10,401 bases of DNA, taken from positions 1-10,401 of the forward strand of contig JAJZTV010000056.1 in assembly GCA_021847385.1 (NCBI GenBank), in the 5' to 3' direction. Position numbers and translations under genes: made by a program. The stretch's first letter is position 1, and each line of letters starts with the position of its first letter. Below are positions 1-9,468 of the stretch, in pieces. The notes beneath the pieces are model-generated. The model was given only the letters and a program-made list of their open reading frames with translations. It was not told the DNA's origin and searched no databases. Origin of the DNA: Pseudomonadota bacterium. GTDB lineage: Bacteria; Pseudomonadota; Gammaproteobacteria; Burkholderiales; Thiobacillaceae.

Positions 1-184
1 TTCCGATCTCCTTCTTCATGGCCTCCTTGAACTCGACGCGGCCCAGGCTGTGGAAGCTGTCACCCTCGATGACGGCGGCGGTCAGGTGCTCGCGGCGGAA
101 AATGTGCTCGAAGGCGCGCTTGACGGTGGTGGTGCCGGCACCGGAAGAACCGGTCACGACCACGACGGGGTGCTTCTTGGACAT
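1..184 (-). CDS. prkB: Phosphoribulokinase, N-terminal part (cut by left edge)
   Basis: Phosphoribulokinase phosphorylates ribulose 5-phosphate with ATP to give ribulose 1,5-bisphosphate, the CO2 acceptor for RuBisCO in the Calvin cycle; it acts in the cytoplasm. Only the first 61 codons are in the window, out of roughly 290 usual for the bacterial type. Visible motifs: a P-loop GSSGAGTT at residues 12-19, the stretch VKRAFEHIFRRE, and EGDSFH at 40-45. Asp42, His45 and Arg49 fall at the same numbers as the residues implicated in catalysis and sugar-phosphate binding in the Rhodobacter sphaeroides enzyme. The ATG at 184-182 is preceded by a GGAGAG ribosome binding site about six bases upstream. 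The gene is divergent from leuS and has its own promoter-like sequence. No RuBisCO or other cbb gene is visible, so it may stand apart from the main cbb operon. The family call is firm; the symbol could equally be cbbP. Confidence 0.93.
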   Translation of the reverse strand, partial: MSKKHPVVVVTGSSGAGTTTVKRAFEHIFRREHLTAAVIEGDSFHSLGRVEFKEAMKKEIG

Positions 185-228
185 AGTGCTCTCCAGATAA
201 GGGGAGGATTAAAAATTCTGGGCCGTGC

Positions 229-258
229 AGTATAAACGCCGCCCAGCCCGCCTGTCAC
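229..258 (-). promoter_or_regulatory. Candidate sigma70 promoter of the phosphoribulokinase gene
   Basis: Read on the minus strand there is GTGACA (258-253, five of six matches to TTGACA), an 18-base spacer, and TATACT (234-229, five of six matches to TATAAT). Transcription would begin near 222 and leave a leader of about 38 bases before the ATG at 184. This is seen in sequence only. No CbbR-type operator was identified with confidence. Confidence 0.55.
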
Positions 259-271
259 CTCGCCGGACGGG

Positions 272-277
272 TATAAT
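272..277 (+). promoter_or_regulatory. Candidate -10 box of the leuS operon promoter
   Basis: A perfect TATAAT lies 42 bases upstream of the chosen leuS ATG, giving a predicted start near 283-286 and a leader of about 35 bases. No good -35 hexamer lies at the standard 16-18 base distance (the sequence there is GC-rich), so an activator may be needed or the match may be fortuitous. A 6-bp inverted repeat TGCTTG/CAAGCA (278-295, six-base loop) sits over the predicted start site. The upstream half of this promoter overlaps the -35 region of the divergent phosphoribulokinase promoter. Confidence 0.45.
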
Positions 278-318
278 TGCTTGTTTCTTCAAGCACATTC
301 AGACCAATAACAGCCATC

Positions 319-3039
<2,721 letters not shown>

Positions 3040-3041
3040 AT

Positions 3042-3069
3042 CGTGAGGGGTGAAGCGTGAGGGGTGAGG
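3042..3069 (+). repeat. Tandem 14-bp repeat in the leuS-lptE spacer
   Basis: Two adjacent 14-base units, CGTGAGGGGTGAAG (3042-3055) and CGTGAGGGGTGAGG (3056-3069), match at 13 of 14 positions. The second unit supplies the purine-rich ribosome binding region for lptE, five bases before its ATG. The repeat fills most of the 35-base gap between leuS and lptE. Confidence 0.8.
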
Positions 3070-3074
3070 CATTG

Positions 3075-3578
3075 ATGTCGTGGAGCAAGGGGCTGGCCGC
3101 CCTGATCGCGTTATCGCTGCTGGCCGGCTGCGGTTTCCACCTGCGCGGCCAGGTCGATCTGCCTTTTGCCTCGGCCTACGTCGATTCGCCGGCCGGCTCG
3201 CCGCTGACCGAACCGCTCAAGCGCAGCCTGCGCGAGGCCGGCAAGACCGTGGCCGACAAAAAAGAGGCGGCCGAGATCGTGATCCACCTGTCGCAACCGA
3301 GCCGGGCGAAGAACATCCTGTCCTTGAGCGGCGCCGGCAAGGTCGCTGAATACCGCCTGGAATACAAGGTCACCATGGCGGTGCTGAACGCGCAGGGCGA
3401 GGAACTGCTCGGCAGCTCCGAGGTGCAATTGGTGCGCGACCTGAGCTACGACGACAAATACATCCTGGCCAAGGAGTACGAAGAGGCCCAGCTGTTCCAG
3501 GCCATGGAACAAGAGGTCCTGCAAACACTGCTGCGCCGCTTGCGCTTCGTCAAGGGCGGCGTGACGCAGACACGATGA
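3075..3578 (+). CDS. lptE: LPS-assembly lipoprotein LptE
   Basis: LptE is the outer-membrane lipoprotein that plugs the LptD barrel and helps insert lipopolysaccharide into the outer leaflet. The 167-residue product begins with a lipoprotein signal: Lys5, a hydrophobic stretch GLAALIALSLL, then lipobox LAGC with the acylated cysteine at 19. CGFHLRG directly after it is the family hallmark. The body (YRLEYKVTMAVLNAQGEELL, then LVRDLSYDD) matches the RlpB/LptE pattern. The ATG at 3075 is chosen because a GAGGGGTGAGG ribosome binding site ends five bases upstream and it gives a normal signal peptide; a GTG at 3057 would add MRGEAL and lies inside the tandem repeat. Its TGA overlaps the holA start codon (ATGA), which suggests translational coupling. 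lptE followed by holA is the usual order in proteobacteria. Confidence 0.93.
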   Translation: MSWSKGLAALIALSLLAGCGFHLRGQVDLPFASAYVDSPAGSPLTEPLKRSLREAGKTVADKKEAAEIVIHLSQPSRAKNILSLSGAGKVAEYRLEYKVTMAVLNAQGEELLGSSEVQLVRDLSYDDKYILAKEYEEAQLFQAMEQEVLQTLLRRLRFVKGGVTQTR

Positions 3579-4609
3579 AGCTGCGCCCCGAGCAACTCGC
3601 GGCCGCGCTCGACAAGGGGCTGGCGCCGATCTACGTGGTCAGCGGCGACGAGCCGCTGCTGGTCGAAGAGGCCGCGGCGCAAATTCGCCATGCCTTGCGC
3701 GAGAAGGGCGTCGCCGAACGCCAGAGCTACCAGGCCGAGACCGGTTTCAAATGGGCCGAGTGGCTGGCCGGTTTCGATTCGCTGTCGCTGTTCGCCGAAC
3801 AGCGTTTGATCGAACTGCGCCTGCCCACCGGCAAGCCTGGGGTCGAGGGCGGCAAGACGCTGGAGGCGTGGTGCGCGAACCCGCCGGCCGATACCTGGCT
3901 GTTGGTGTCGTTGCCGCGAATGGACCGGGCCGGCCAGAACACCAAATGGTTCAAGGCATTGGAAGCGGCCGGGGCCTTGATTGCCGTGCAGCCGCCCAGC
4001 TTGGAACAACTGCCCAGCTGGATCGGCGAACGCCTGGGCCGCCACGGCCTGAAAGCAGATCGCGAAACGCTGACCTGGCTCGCCGCCCGGATGGAGGGCA
4101 ACCTGCTCGCCGCCCATCAAGAGGTGGAAAAGCTCGCGCTGCTGCTGCCACCCGGCCCGATCAAGCTGGAACAGGTGCGCGAGGCGGTGGTCGACGTCGC
4201 ACGCTACGATGCCAGCGACCTGCCCGAGGCCCTGCTCAAAGGCGACGCGATCCGCTTCTGCCGTATCCTCGACGGCCTCAAGGCCGAAGGCGAGGCGCCG
4301 CCGCTGGCGGTGTGGATGCTAGCCAACGAAGTGCGCAACCTGTACCGTTTAGCCAGCGGCCAGGCACGCGGCGAAGCGCTGTCCGGGCTTTATGCCGAAC
4401 TACGCATCTGGGAGAGCCGGCAGCCCTTGATCAACCGCGCGCTGAAGCGGGTGTCCCTGGTACAGTTGGCACAGGCACTGCGCCAGATCGGCCGGATCGA
4501 CCGTGCCGCCAAGGGCCTGCTGCGCGAAGATGCATGGGAATCGATGAAACAACTGGGGCTGTCGCTGATGGGTCAGCGCACGGTGCCAAGCCTAGCCGAG
4601 GTAATTTGA
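3575..4609 (+). CDS. holA: DNA polymerase III subunit delta
   Basis: The delta subunit is the clamp-loader wrench that opens the beta sliding clamp during replication. The product has 344 residues against 343 in E. coli. The N-terminal section has LAPIYVVSGDEPLLVEEA, typical of the family. SLSLFAEQRLIELRLP contains Leu72-Phe73, matching the Leu73-Phe74 pair that in E. coli delta inserts into beta. The stretch MEGNLLAAHQEVEKLALL and the later ANEVRNLYRL region match the second and third (collar) domains. As expected for delta, no P-loop is seen. The start overlaps the lptE stop by four bases, and the stop is one base before the proA ATG, so tight coupling is likely. Confidence 0.95.
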   Translation: MKLRPEQLAAALDKGLAPIYVVSGDEPLLVEEAAAQIRHALREKGVAERQSYQAETGFKWAEWLAGFDSLSLFAEQRLIELRLPTGKPGVEGGKTLEAWCANPPADTWLLVSLPRMDRAGQNTKWFKALEAAGALIAVQPPSLEQLPSWIGERLGRHGLKADRETLTWLAARMEGNLLAAHQEVEKLALLLPPGPIKLEQVREAVVDVARYDASDLPEALLKGDAIRFCRILDGLKAEGEAPPLAVWMLANEVRNLYRLASGQARGEALSGLYAELRIWESRQPLINRALKRVSLVQLAQALRQIGRIDRAAKGLLREDAWESMKQLGLSLMGQRTVPSLAEVI

Positions 4610-4610
4610 C

Positions 4611-5867
4611 ATGGACGTGAAGCAATACATGCAGACCCTGGGCCGTCAGGCGCGCGAGGCCTCGCGCGCGGTGGCCCGGGCCGACACCAACCAGAAGAAC
4701 AGGGCGCTGCTGGCCATGGCCGCCGCAATCGAGCGCGACAGTGCCAAGCTGCTCGCCGCCAACGCCAAGGACATGGAACACGCACGCAATGCCGGCTACG
4801 ACAGCGCCCTGCTCGATCGCCTGGGCTTGAACGAGAAGACCGTCGCCTCCATGGCCGAGGGCCTGCGCCAGATCGCCGCGCTGCCCGATCCCGTGGGCGA
4901 GATCGACGACCTGAAATACCGCCCGTCCGGCATCCAGGTCGGCAAGATGCGGGTGCCGCTGGGCGTGATCGGCATCATCTACGAGGCGCGGCCCAACGTC
5001 ACCGCCGACGCCGCCGGCCTGTGCCTGAAGTCGGGCAATGCCGCGATCCTGCGCGGCGGCTCCGAGGCCATCCATTCCAACCAGGCCGTCGCCGCTTGCG
5101 TGAAGGAAGGCCTGGCCGCGGCCGGCCTGCCCGACACGGCAGTGCAGGTGATCGAAACCACCGACCGCGCCGCCGTCGGCGAGTTGATTACGATGAAGGA
5201 CTACGTCGACGTGATCGTGCCGCGCGGCGGCAAGGGCCTGATCGAGCGGCTGATGAACGAGGCGCGCATCCCGGTGATCAAGCACCTGCACGGCGTCTGC
5301 CACGTCTACATCGACGACCGCGCCGATCTGGCGAAAGCGGTGAAGATCGCCGACAACGCCAAGACCAGCCGCTATGGCACCTGCAACACCATGGAGACCC
5401 TGCTGGTAGCCGAAGCCGTGGCCCGGGAAGCGCTGCCCAAGATCGCCGACATCTATCGCGCGAAGGGCGTCGAGATGCGCGGCTGCGACCAGAGTCGCGC
5501 CATCGTCGCCGACATGAGGGCGGCGACCGAGGCCGACTGGTCCGAGGAATACCTGGCGCCGATCATCGCCGTCCGCGTCGTCGCCGACATGGATGCCGCG
5601 ATCGGCCACATCAACAGCTACGGCTCGCAGCACACCGATGCCATCGTCACCGAAGACTACACCCGCGCCCGCCGCTTCCTGCGCGAGGTCGATTCCAGCT
5701 CGGTCATGGTCAACGCCTCGACCCGCTTCGCCGACGGCTTCGAATACGGCCTGGGCGCCGAGATCGGCATCTCCACCGACAAGATCCACGCCCGTGGCCC
5801 GGTCGGCCTGGAGGGGCTGACCAGCCAGAAGTACATCGTGCTCGGCGACGGCCATATCCGAGGTTAA
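4611..5867 (+). CDS. proA: Glutamate-5-semialdehyde dehydrogenase (gamma-glutamyl phosphate reductase)
   Basis: ProA reduces gamma-glutamyl phosphate with NADPH to glutamate semialdehyde, the second step of proline synthesis in the cytoplasm. The 418 residues match the family length (417 in E. coli). Recognisable blocks are GVIGIIYEARPNVT, CLKSGNAAILRGGSEA (nucleotide-binding region), IVPRGGKGLIE, HLHGVCHVYID, and the catalytic cysteine at 258 in RYGTCNTMETLL. The C-terminal part has SSSVMVNASTRFADG and GLGAEIGISTDKIHARGP. The ATG follows the holA stop by one base. The partner proB is not adjacent; in many bacteria it lies elsewhere, so this is not unusual. A perfect 20-bp palindrome lies in the first 20 codons (separate entry). 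Confidence 0.97.
   Translation: MDVKQYMQTLGRQAREASRAVARADTNQKNRALLAMAAAIERDSAKLLAANAKDMEHARNAGYDSALLDRLGLNEKTVASMAEGLRQIAALPDPVGEIDDLKYRPSGIQVGKMRVPLGVIGIIYEARPNVTADAAGLCLKSGNAAILRGGSEAIHSNQAVAACVKEGLAAAGLPDTAVQVIETTDRAAVGELITMKDYVDVIVPRGGKGLIERLMNEARIPVIKHLHGVCHVYIDDRADLAKAVKIADNAKTSRYGTCNTMETLLVAEAVAREALPKIADIYRAKGVEMRGCDQSRAIVADMRAATEADWSEEYLAPIIAVRVVADMDAAIGHINSYGSQHTDAIVTEDYTRARRFLREVDSSSVMVNASTRFADGFEYGLGAEIGISTDKIHARGPVGLEGLTSQKYIVLGDGHIRG
4650..4669. repeat. Perfect 20-bp palindrome early in proA
   Basis: The half-site GCGCGCGAGG is followed immediately by its exact reverse complement. It starts 39 bases after the A of the proA ATG and encodes part of RQAREASRA. In RNA it could form an 8-bp GC stem with a GGCC loop. 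Function is unknown. Alternating Ala/Arg codons in a GC-rich gene make such palindromes more likely by chance. Confidence 0.6.
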
Positions 5868-5879
5868 GAGCCTATCTCG

Positions 5880-6530
5880 ATGCGCCCGATCGGCATCCTC
5901 GGCGGCACCTTCGATCCCATCCACCTCGGCCATCTGCGCCTGGCCGAGGACCTGGCCGAAGTCCTGGACATCAAAGAGGTGCGCATCCTGCCCACCGGCA
6001 CGCCGCCGCATCGCGACCCGACCCATGTCCCCGCCCTCGACCGGCTGGCGATGACCCGGCTGGCCATCGCCGGCAACCCGCGCTTCGTGCTCGACGAGCA
6101 CGAGGTCCATAAGACCAAGCGCTGCTATATGGTCGACACCCTGGGCGAACTACGCGACGAACTCGGCCCCAAGCGGCCGCTGGTGCTGTTCGTCGGCGGC
6201 GACGCCTTCATGGGCCTGGACGGCTGGCACGACTGGCAGCAGCTGTTCGAACTGGCCCACATCGCGGTCGCGCACCGGCCCGGGTTTCCGCCGGAGACCT
6301 GGCTCGACCGCATCGCCCCGGCCCTGCTCACCCAGTTGCTGATGCGCCGCGCCAACAAGGCCACCGACCTGGCCGGCGCGCCGGCCGGCCGCATCTGGCT
6401 ACAAGCCGTCACTCAGATGGACATCTCGTCCAGCGGCATCCGCACCCGGATCAAGGCCGGCCAAAGCATCCGCTATCTGGTGCCGGAGGCCGTGCACGAC
6501 TATATTCAACAACATCGCCTTTACTTGTAA
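5880..6530 (+). CDS. nadD: Nicotinate-nucleotide adenylyltransferase
   Basis: NadD joins nicotinate mononucleotide and ATP to give deamido-NAD, the penultimate step of NAD synthesis. The 216-residue product carries the nucleotidyltransferase signature GGTFDPIHLGH at 8-18 (His15 and His18 forming the HxGH box) and the second ATP-binding motif ISSSGIRTRI starting near 182, followed by SIRYLVPEAV. LPTGTPPHR and FVGGDAFMGLDGW are family-specific substrate-loop blocks. The ATG lies 12 bases after the proA stop, with only a weak ribosome binding site. nadD followed by rsfS three bases later is the common bacterial pair. A 16-bp GC palindrome (6371-6386) encodes part of LAGAPAG in a variable loop. 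Confidence 0.96.
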   Translation: MRPIGILGGTFDPIHLGHLRLAEDLAEVLDIKEVRILPTGTPPHRDPTHVPALDRLAMTRLAIAGNPRFVLDEHEVHKTKRCYMVDTLGELRDELGPKRPLVLFVGGDAFMGLDGWHDWQQLFELAHIAVAHRPGFPPETWLDRIAPALLTQLLMRRANKATDLAGAPAGRIWLQAVTQMDISSSGIRTRIKAGQSIRYLVPEAVHDYIQQHRLYL

Positions 6531-6533
6531 GCA

Positions 6534-6914
6534 ATGAAGAAAACCACGCCCAAACCCAGCATTGAAGAAAACTCGATCGACCACATCACCGCCATCGCCG
6601 TCGCCGCCCTGGAAGACATCAAGGGCAAGGACATCACCGTGATCGACGTCGCCCACCTTTCACCGCTGTTCGAACGCATGATCATCGCCAGCGGCGATTC
6701 CAATCGCCAGGTCAAAGCCTTGGCCGACAACGTACGGGACAAATTGAAAGAGGCTGGGGTCGACATCGTCGGCACCGAAGGCGAGGCCGGCGCCGACTGG
6801 GTGCTGGTCGATGCCGGCAGCCTGATCGTGCACGTGATGCACCCGACGGTACGTGCCTATTACAACCTCGAAGAGCTCTGGGGCGCCGTGCAGAAGGCCC
6901 GCAGCGCGGCTTGA
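6534..6914 (+). CDS. rsfS: Ribosome silencing factor RsfS
   Basis: RsfS (Iojap/YbeB family) binds ribosomal protein uL14 on the large subunit and blocks subunit joining when nutrients are scarce. The 126-residue product has AALEDIKGKDITVIDV (about 24-39), IASGDSNRQVKALADNV (51-67), the GADWVLVDAG segment (86-95) and IVHVMHPTVRAYYNLEELW (98-116), all characteristic. It is slightly longer than many members because of a charged N-terminal tail MKKTTPKPSIEEN. The start is three bases after the nadD stop. In many proteobacteria rlmH follows rsfS; here the next gene is a chemoreceptor after an 89-base gap, so rsfS looks like the last gene of the operon. No clear terminator with a T-run was found after it. 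Confidence 0.95.
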   Translation: MKKTTPKPSIEENSIDHITAIAVAALEDIKGKDITVIDVAHLSPLFERMIIASGDSNRQVKALADNVRDKLKEAGVDIVGTEGEAGADWVLVDAGSLIVHVMHPTVRAYYNLEELWGAVQKARSAA

Positions 6915-7003
6915 CTCCCGGCCGGCATCCTTGACGCGTCGCAGCGCAGACAGCTCGATTCGACACCTCTGAATTAATTACTTGCCACAGCGAAGGAAGG
7001 TTT

Positions 7004-8629
7004 ATGTCCAACCTCAGTATCAAGCAAAAACTGCTCGCACTTGTCCTCGCCTTGGTCGCGCTGGCGGCCGTTAACGGCGGGATGGGGCTCTACGGCATGC
7101 ACGACGGCGTCGAGGCCCTCGACAGCGTTTACAAAGACCGGACGATCCCGTTAGGCGACATCAACTTGATCATCCGCAAAAACAACATCAACCAATTGCT
7201 CCTGGCCAAAACCCTGCTCAATCCAAGCCCAGAGAACATCCAGGCGAACACAGCCGAGATCAAAAAGAACCGGGACGAGATCAACAAACTCTGGGCCGAC
7301 TACATGGCGACCCGCCTCACCCCCGAAGAAAAGGAGATGAGCCGCCAATTCGACGAGGTCCGCACGCGCTTCGTCAAACAAGGCCTGATGCCAGCCGTCG
7401 AGGCCCTGCGCGCCGGCCAGATCGACGAGGCCAAGCGCCTATTCAATGGCCCCATCACCGAACTATTCATGCCCCTGCGCGAACGCGGCGATGCCTTGGT
7501 CCAACTCCAACTCGACATCGCAAAACAGACCTACGAAGCCAATGAAGCCGAGTTCGAGGCGCTGCGTAGCTTGGTCATCGCACTCATCGCGATCGGCTCG
7601 GTGGCCGGCCTCTTCGTCGCCTTCAGCCTCATCCGGCGCTCGGTGGTACAACCGCTCGCCCAGGCCGGCGAGGCCGCCGCCGCTATCGCCCGGGGCGACC
7701 TGACCCGCCCTATGCCTCGCGCTGGCAAGGACGAGATCGGCAGCCTGATCGCCCGCCTCACCGAGATGCAGAACAACCTGCGCGACCTGATCGTCGGCGT
7801 GCATGGCAACGTCACCCAAGTCAATCAATCTGCCATCGAGTTGGCCTCTGCCGCAACCGGCAGCGCCCAAGTCAGCCAAGAGCAGTCCGAGTCCGCATCG
7901 GGCATGGCTGCCAGCGTGGAACAGCTCTCGGTCTCCATCGACCAGGTCGAGGAAAGCGCCCGCCAGGCCTCTCAAACCACCCAAGCCTCCGGCAACCAGC
8001 TCGACGAAAGTAGCCGCATCATCAATCACGCCGCCGAGGGCATCCAGGGCATCGCCGATGCCGTCAATGCCACGGCCGGCAGCATCCACGAACTTGAAGA
8101 GCTCTCCGGCCATATTTCCAGCATCGTCAACGTGATCAAAGAGATCGCCGACCAGACCAACCTGCTGGCGCTCAATGCTGCCATCGAGGCAGCACGCGCC
8201 GGCGAACAGGGTCGCGGCTTCGCCGTGGTGGCCGACGAGGTGCGCAAGCTAGCCGAACGCACCACCGGCTCGACGCAGGAGATCGCCGATATGATCGGCC
8301 GCATCCAACAAGGTGCGCAGCGTGCGGCCCAGGAGATGGAGGCCGGGGTATCCAAGGTGAACGAAGGCGTGGCCCTTGCCCGCCAGGCAGACAACTCGGT
8401 CAAAACCATCCGGCAGGCCGGCGGCCAAGTCAGCCATGCCGTCGAGGATATCGGTGTGGCCATCCGCGAACAGGCCGTCGCCGCCCGCGACATCGCGCAG
8501 CGTGTCGAACACATCGCTCAAGGCGCGGAAGAAAACAGCGCGATGGCCGCCCAAACCGCAAGCGCCGCCGAACGGTTGGAGACCCTGGCCGCCGAGCTAG
8601 GGCGCATGGTCGAACGGTTCAAGGTCTAG
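7004..8629 (+). CDS. Methyl-accepting chemotaxis protein with 4HB-type sensor
   Basis: Transmembrane chemoreceptor that signals through CheW and CheA to the flagellar motor or a related pathway. The 541-residue product begins with a short cytoplasmic tail and a membrane segment (about 8-30). A periplasmic alpha-helical domain follows (about 31-187), with YKDRTIPLGDINLI near its start as in four-helix-bundle (4HB_MCP) sensors. A second membrane segment lies at about 188-210 and a HAMP domain at about 211-263. The long signalling coiled coil has its hairpin tip at about 385-410 (QTNLLALNAAIEAARAGE, then GRGFAVVADEVRKLAERT). The C-terminus ends MVERFKV and lacks a NWETF-like CheR/CheB tether. 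The ATG follows a GAAGGAAGG ribosome binding site by three to four bases. Lysine codons are 10 AAA to 8 AAG, while leuS uses mainly AAG. The ligand cannot be told from sequence, and no che gene is nearby. Confidence 0.95.
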   Translation: MSNLSIKQKLLALVLALVALAAVNGGMGLYGMHDGVEALDSVYKDRTIPLGDINLIIRKNNINQLLLAKTLLNPSPENIQANTAEIKKNRDEINKLWADYMATRLTPEEKEMSRQFDEVRTRFVKQGLMPAVEALRAGQIDEAKRLFNGPITELFMPLRERGDALVQLQLDIAKQTYEANEAEFEALRSLVIALIAIGSVAGLFVAFSLIRRSVVQPLAQAGEAAAAIARGDLTRPMPRAGKDEIGSLIARLTEMQNNLRDLIVGVHGNVTQVNQSAIELASAATGSAQVSQEQSESASGMAASVEQLSVSIDQVEESARQASQTTQASGNQLDESSRIINHAAEGIQGIADAVNATAGSIHELEELSGHISSIVNVIKEIADQTNLLALNAAIEAARAGEQGRGFAVVADEVRKLAERTTGSTQEIADMIGRIQQGAQRAAQEMEAGVSKVNEGVALARQADNSVKTIRQAGGQVSHAVEDIGVAIREQAVAARDIAQRVEHIAQGAEENSAMAAQTASAAERLETLAAELGRMVERFKV

Positions 8630-8659
8630 CTGCTGTTGCAATGCCCACGGGCCATGCTG

Positions 8660-9379
8660 TTAACGCGCGGCCCGCCTCGGCAGTGAAATTCCCGACAAGG
8701 CCTTGAGCTCGGCGCGATAGCGCTTGCCGTCTTCGGTATGCTCGATGCGTACCGGCAGATAGGCCAGCTCTTGGGCCATCCACAACGTCGTCTCGTATTC
8801 GCCGTCGCGGCGCTGCAGCTTCAGCGCCGTCAGCGGCCCGAGCGGCGTGTCCACGGTCTCCACGCCGGCCATGTTCAGTTCATAGCGCTTGAATTCGCCG
8901 TGATCGGCCACCTGGTAGCTGAAGCGCTTGCGTTGCTTTTGCAAATCGTAGCTCGCGGCCAATTGGTACAGCAGCCTATCCACCACCCCCGGCTTGATCG
9001 GCAACTGCCAAGCCTCGCCGTCGCGATCCCCCTCGATCTGTTTGGTCTGCCAGTCGAAACGCGCGCTGCGTAACCGGCTCTTCTTGCCACCGTTACGCTC
9101 GTAGCGATATTCCAAGGGCTGGAACTGACCCTTCTGAAACCGGAAGCGGCTTTGCTCGCTGATGCGATCTTTCATCAACACCGCCGCGACGCCGGTTGCA
9201 TAGCTGCGCGTCGAATATAAGAAATCGCCATTCGCCAGCCGTTCCAATTTCCGTTCGGTCTCACCGATCGGCACCGACTCGACGCTCAGGTTGTAGCGTG
9301 CGACAAAGCCCTGGGGCGGCGTGCTCGCCGATACGGTTTGTGCCAAAGCCAGCCATAGCAAAACCCAAACAATACGCAT
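8660..9379 (-). CDS. Exported DUF3108-family protein
   Basis: The 239-residue product has a signal peptide: MRIVWVLLWLALAQTVSA with a plausible cleavage after Ala18. The mature part is predicted to be beta-rich (FVARYNLSVESVPIGETERKLERL, then PLEYRYERNGGKKSRLRSARFDW, later TPLGPLTALKLQRRDGEYETTLWMA and YLPVRIEHTEDGKRYRAEL). This matches my memory of DUF3108 proteins, periplasmic or envelope proteins without an established function. No catalytic motif or lipobox is evident. The ATG at 9379-9377 is preceded by a GAGGGAG ribosome binding site. The gene lies downstream of the gltD terminator, so it probably needs its own promoter or readthrough. It converges on the chemoreceptor gene with 30 bases between stops and no obvious terminator there. 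The family call is from recall of pattern, so moderate confidence. Confidence 0.8.
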   Translation of the reverse strand: MRIVWVLLWLALAQTVSASTPPQGFVARYNLSVESVPIGETERKLERLANGDFLYSTRSYATGVAAVLMKDRISEQSRFRFQKGQFQPLEYRYERNGGKKSRLRSARFDWQTKQIEGDRDGEAWQLPIKPGVVDRLLYQLAASYDLQKQRKRFSYQVADHGEFKRYELNMAGVETVDTPLGPLTALKLQRRDGEYETTLWMAQELAYLPVRIEHTEDGKRYRAELKALSGISLPRRAAR

Positions 9380-9414
9380 GATTCGCTCCCTCGAATGGCC
9401 GCTATTCTGCCGCC

Positions 9415-9446
9415 AAAAAACAAACCCCGCACGCGGCGGGGTTTGT
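9415..9446 (-). terminator. Rho-independent terminator of gltD
   Basis: On the minus strand a perfect 11-bp stem ACAAACCCCGC/GCGGGGTTTGT (9446-9436 with 9430-9420) encloses a five-base loop and runs into a tract of six T (9420-9415, the first of which overlaps the stem base). It begins 23 bases after the gltD stop codon and lies 36 bases before the DUF3108 start. On the plus strand the stem lacks a T-run, so it terminates mainly gltD transcription. Confidence 0.93.
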
Positions 9447-9468
9447 CATGGCTGGCGTCGAACGCGAC

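Noticed and set aside
277..318. An upstream TTG start that would extend LeuRS by 14 residues
   Set aside because: The TTG begins inside the TATAAT box, so it would not be transcribed from that promoter, and the added residues do not resemble LeuRS N-termini.
4431..6110. A 559-codon open frame on the minus strand opposite holA, proA and nadD
   Set aside because: It is antisense to clear, conserved genes. Its low-complexity translation rich in Gly, Asp, Val, His and Ala is the usual shadow of GC-rich coding sequence.
6371..6386. A perfect 16-bp GC-only palindrome in nadD
   Set aside because: It consists of GGCC and GCGC runs encoding Leu-Ala-Gly-Ala-Pro, easily produced by chance in such GC-rich codons, and sits in mid-gene with no context for a function.
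6931..6960. A possible sigma70 promoter for the chemoreceptor gene (TTGACG at 6931)
   Set aside because: The -35 match is good, but the sequence at the right distance (around CTCGATT) is a poor -10. No flagellar sigma28 pattern was found either.
8630..8659. A possible bidirectional terminator between the chemoreceptor and DUF3108 genes
   Set aside because: Only short GCCC/GGGC pairing with a very tight loop is present, with no T-run in either direction.
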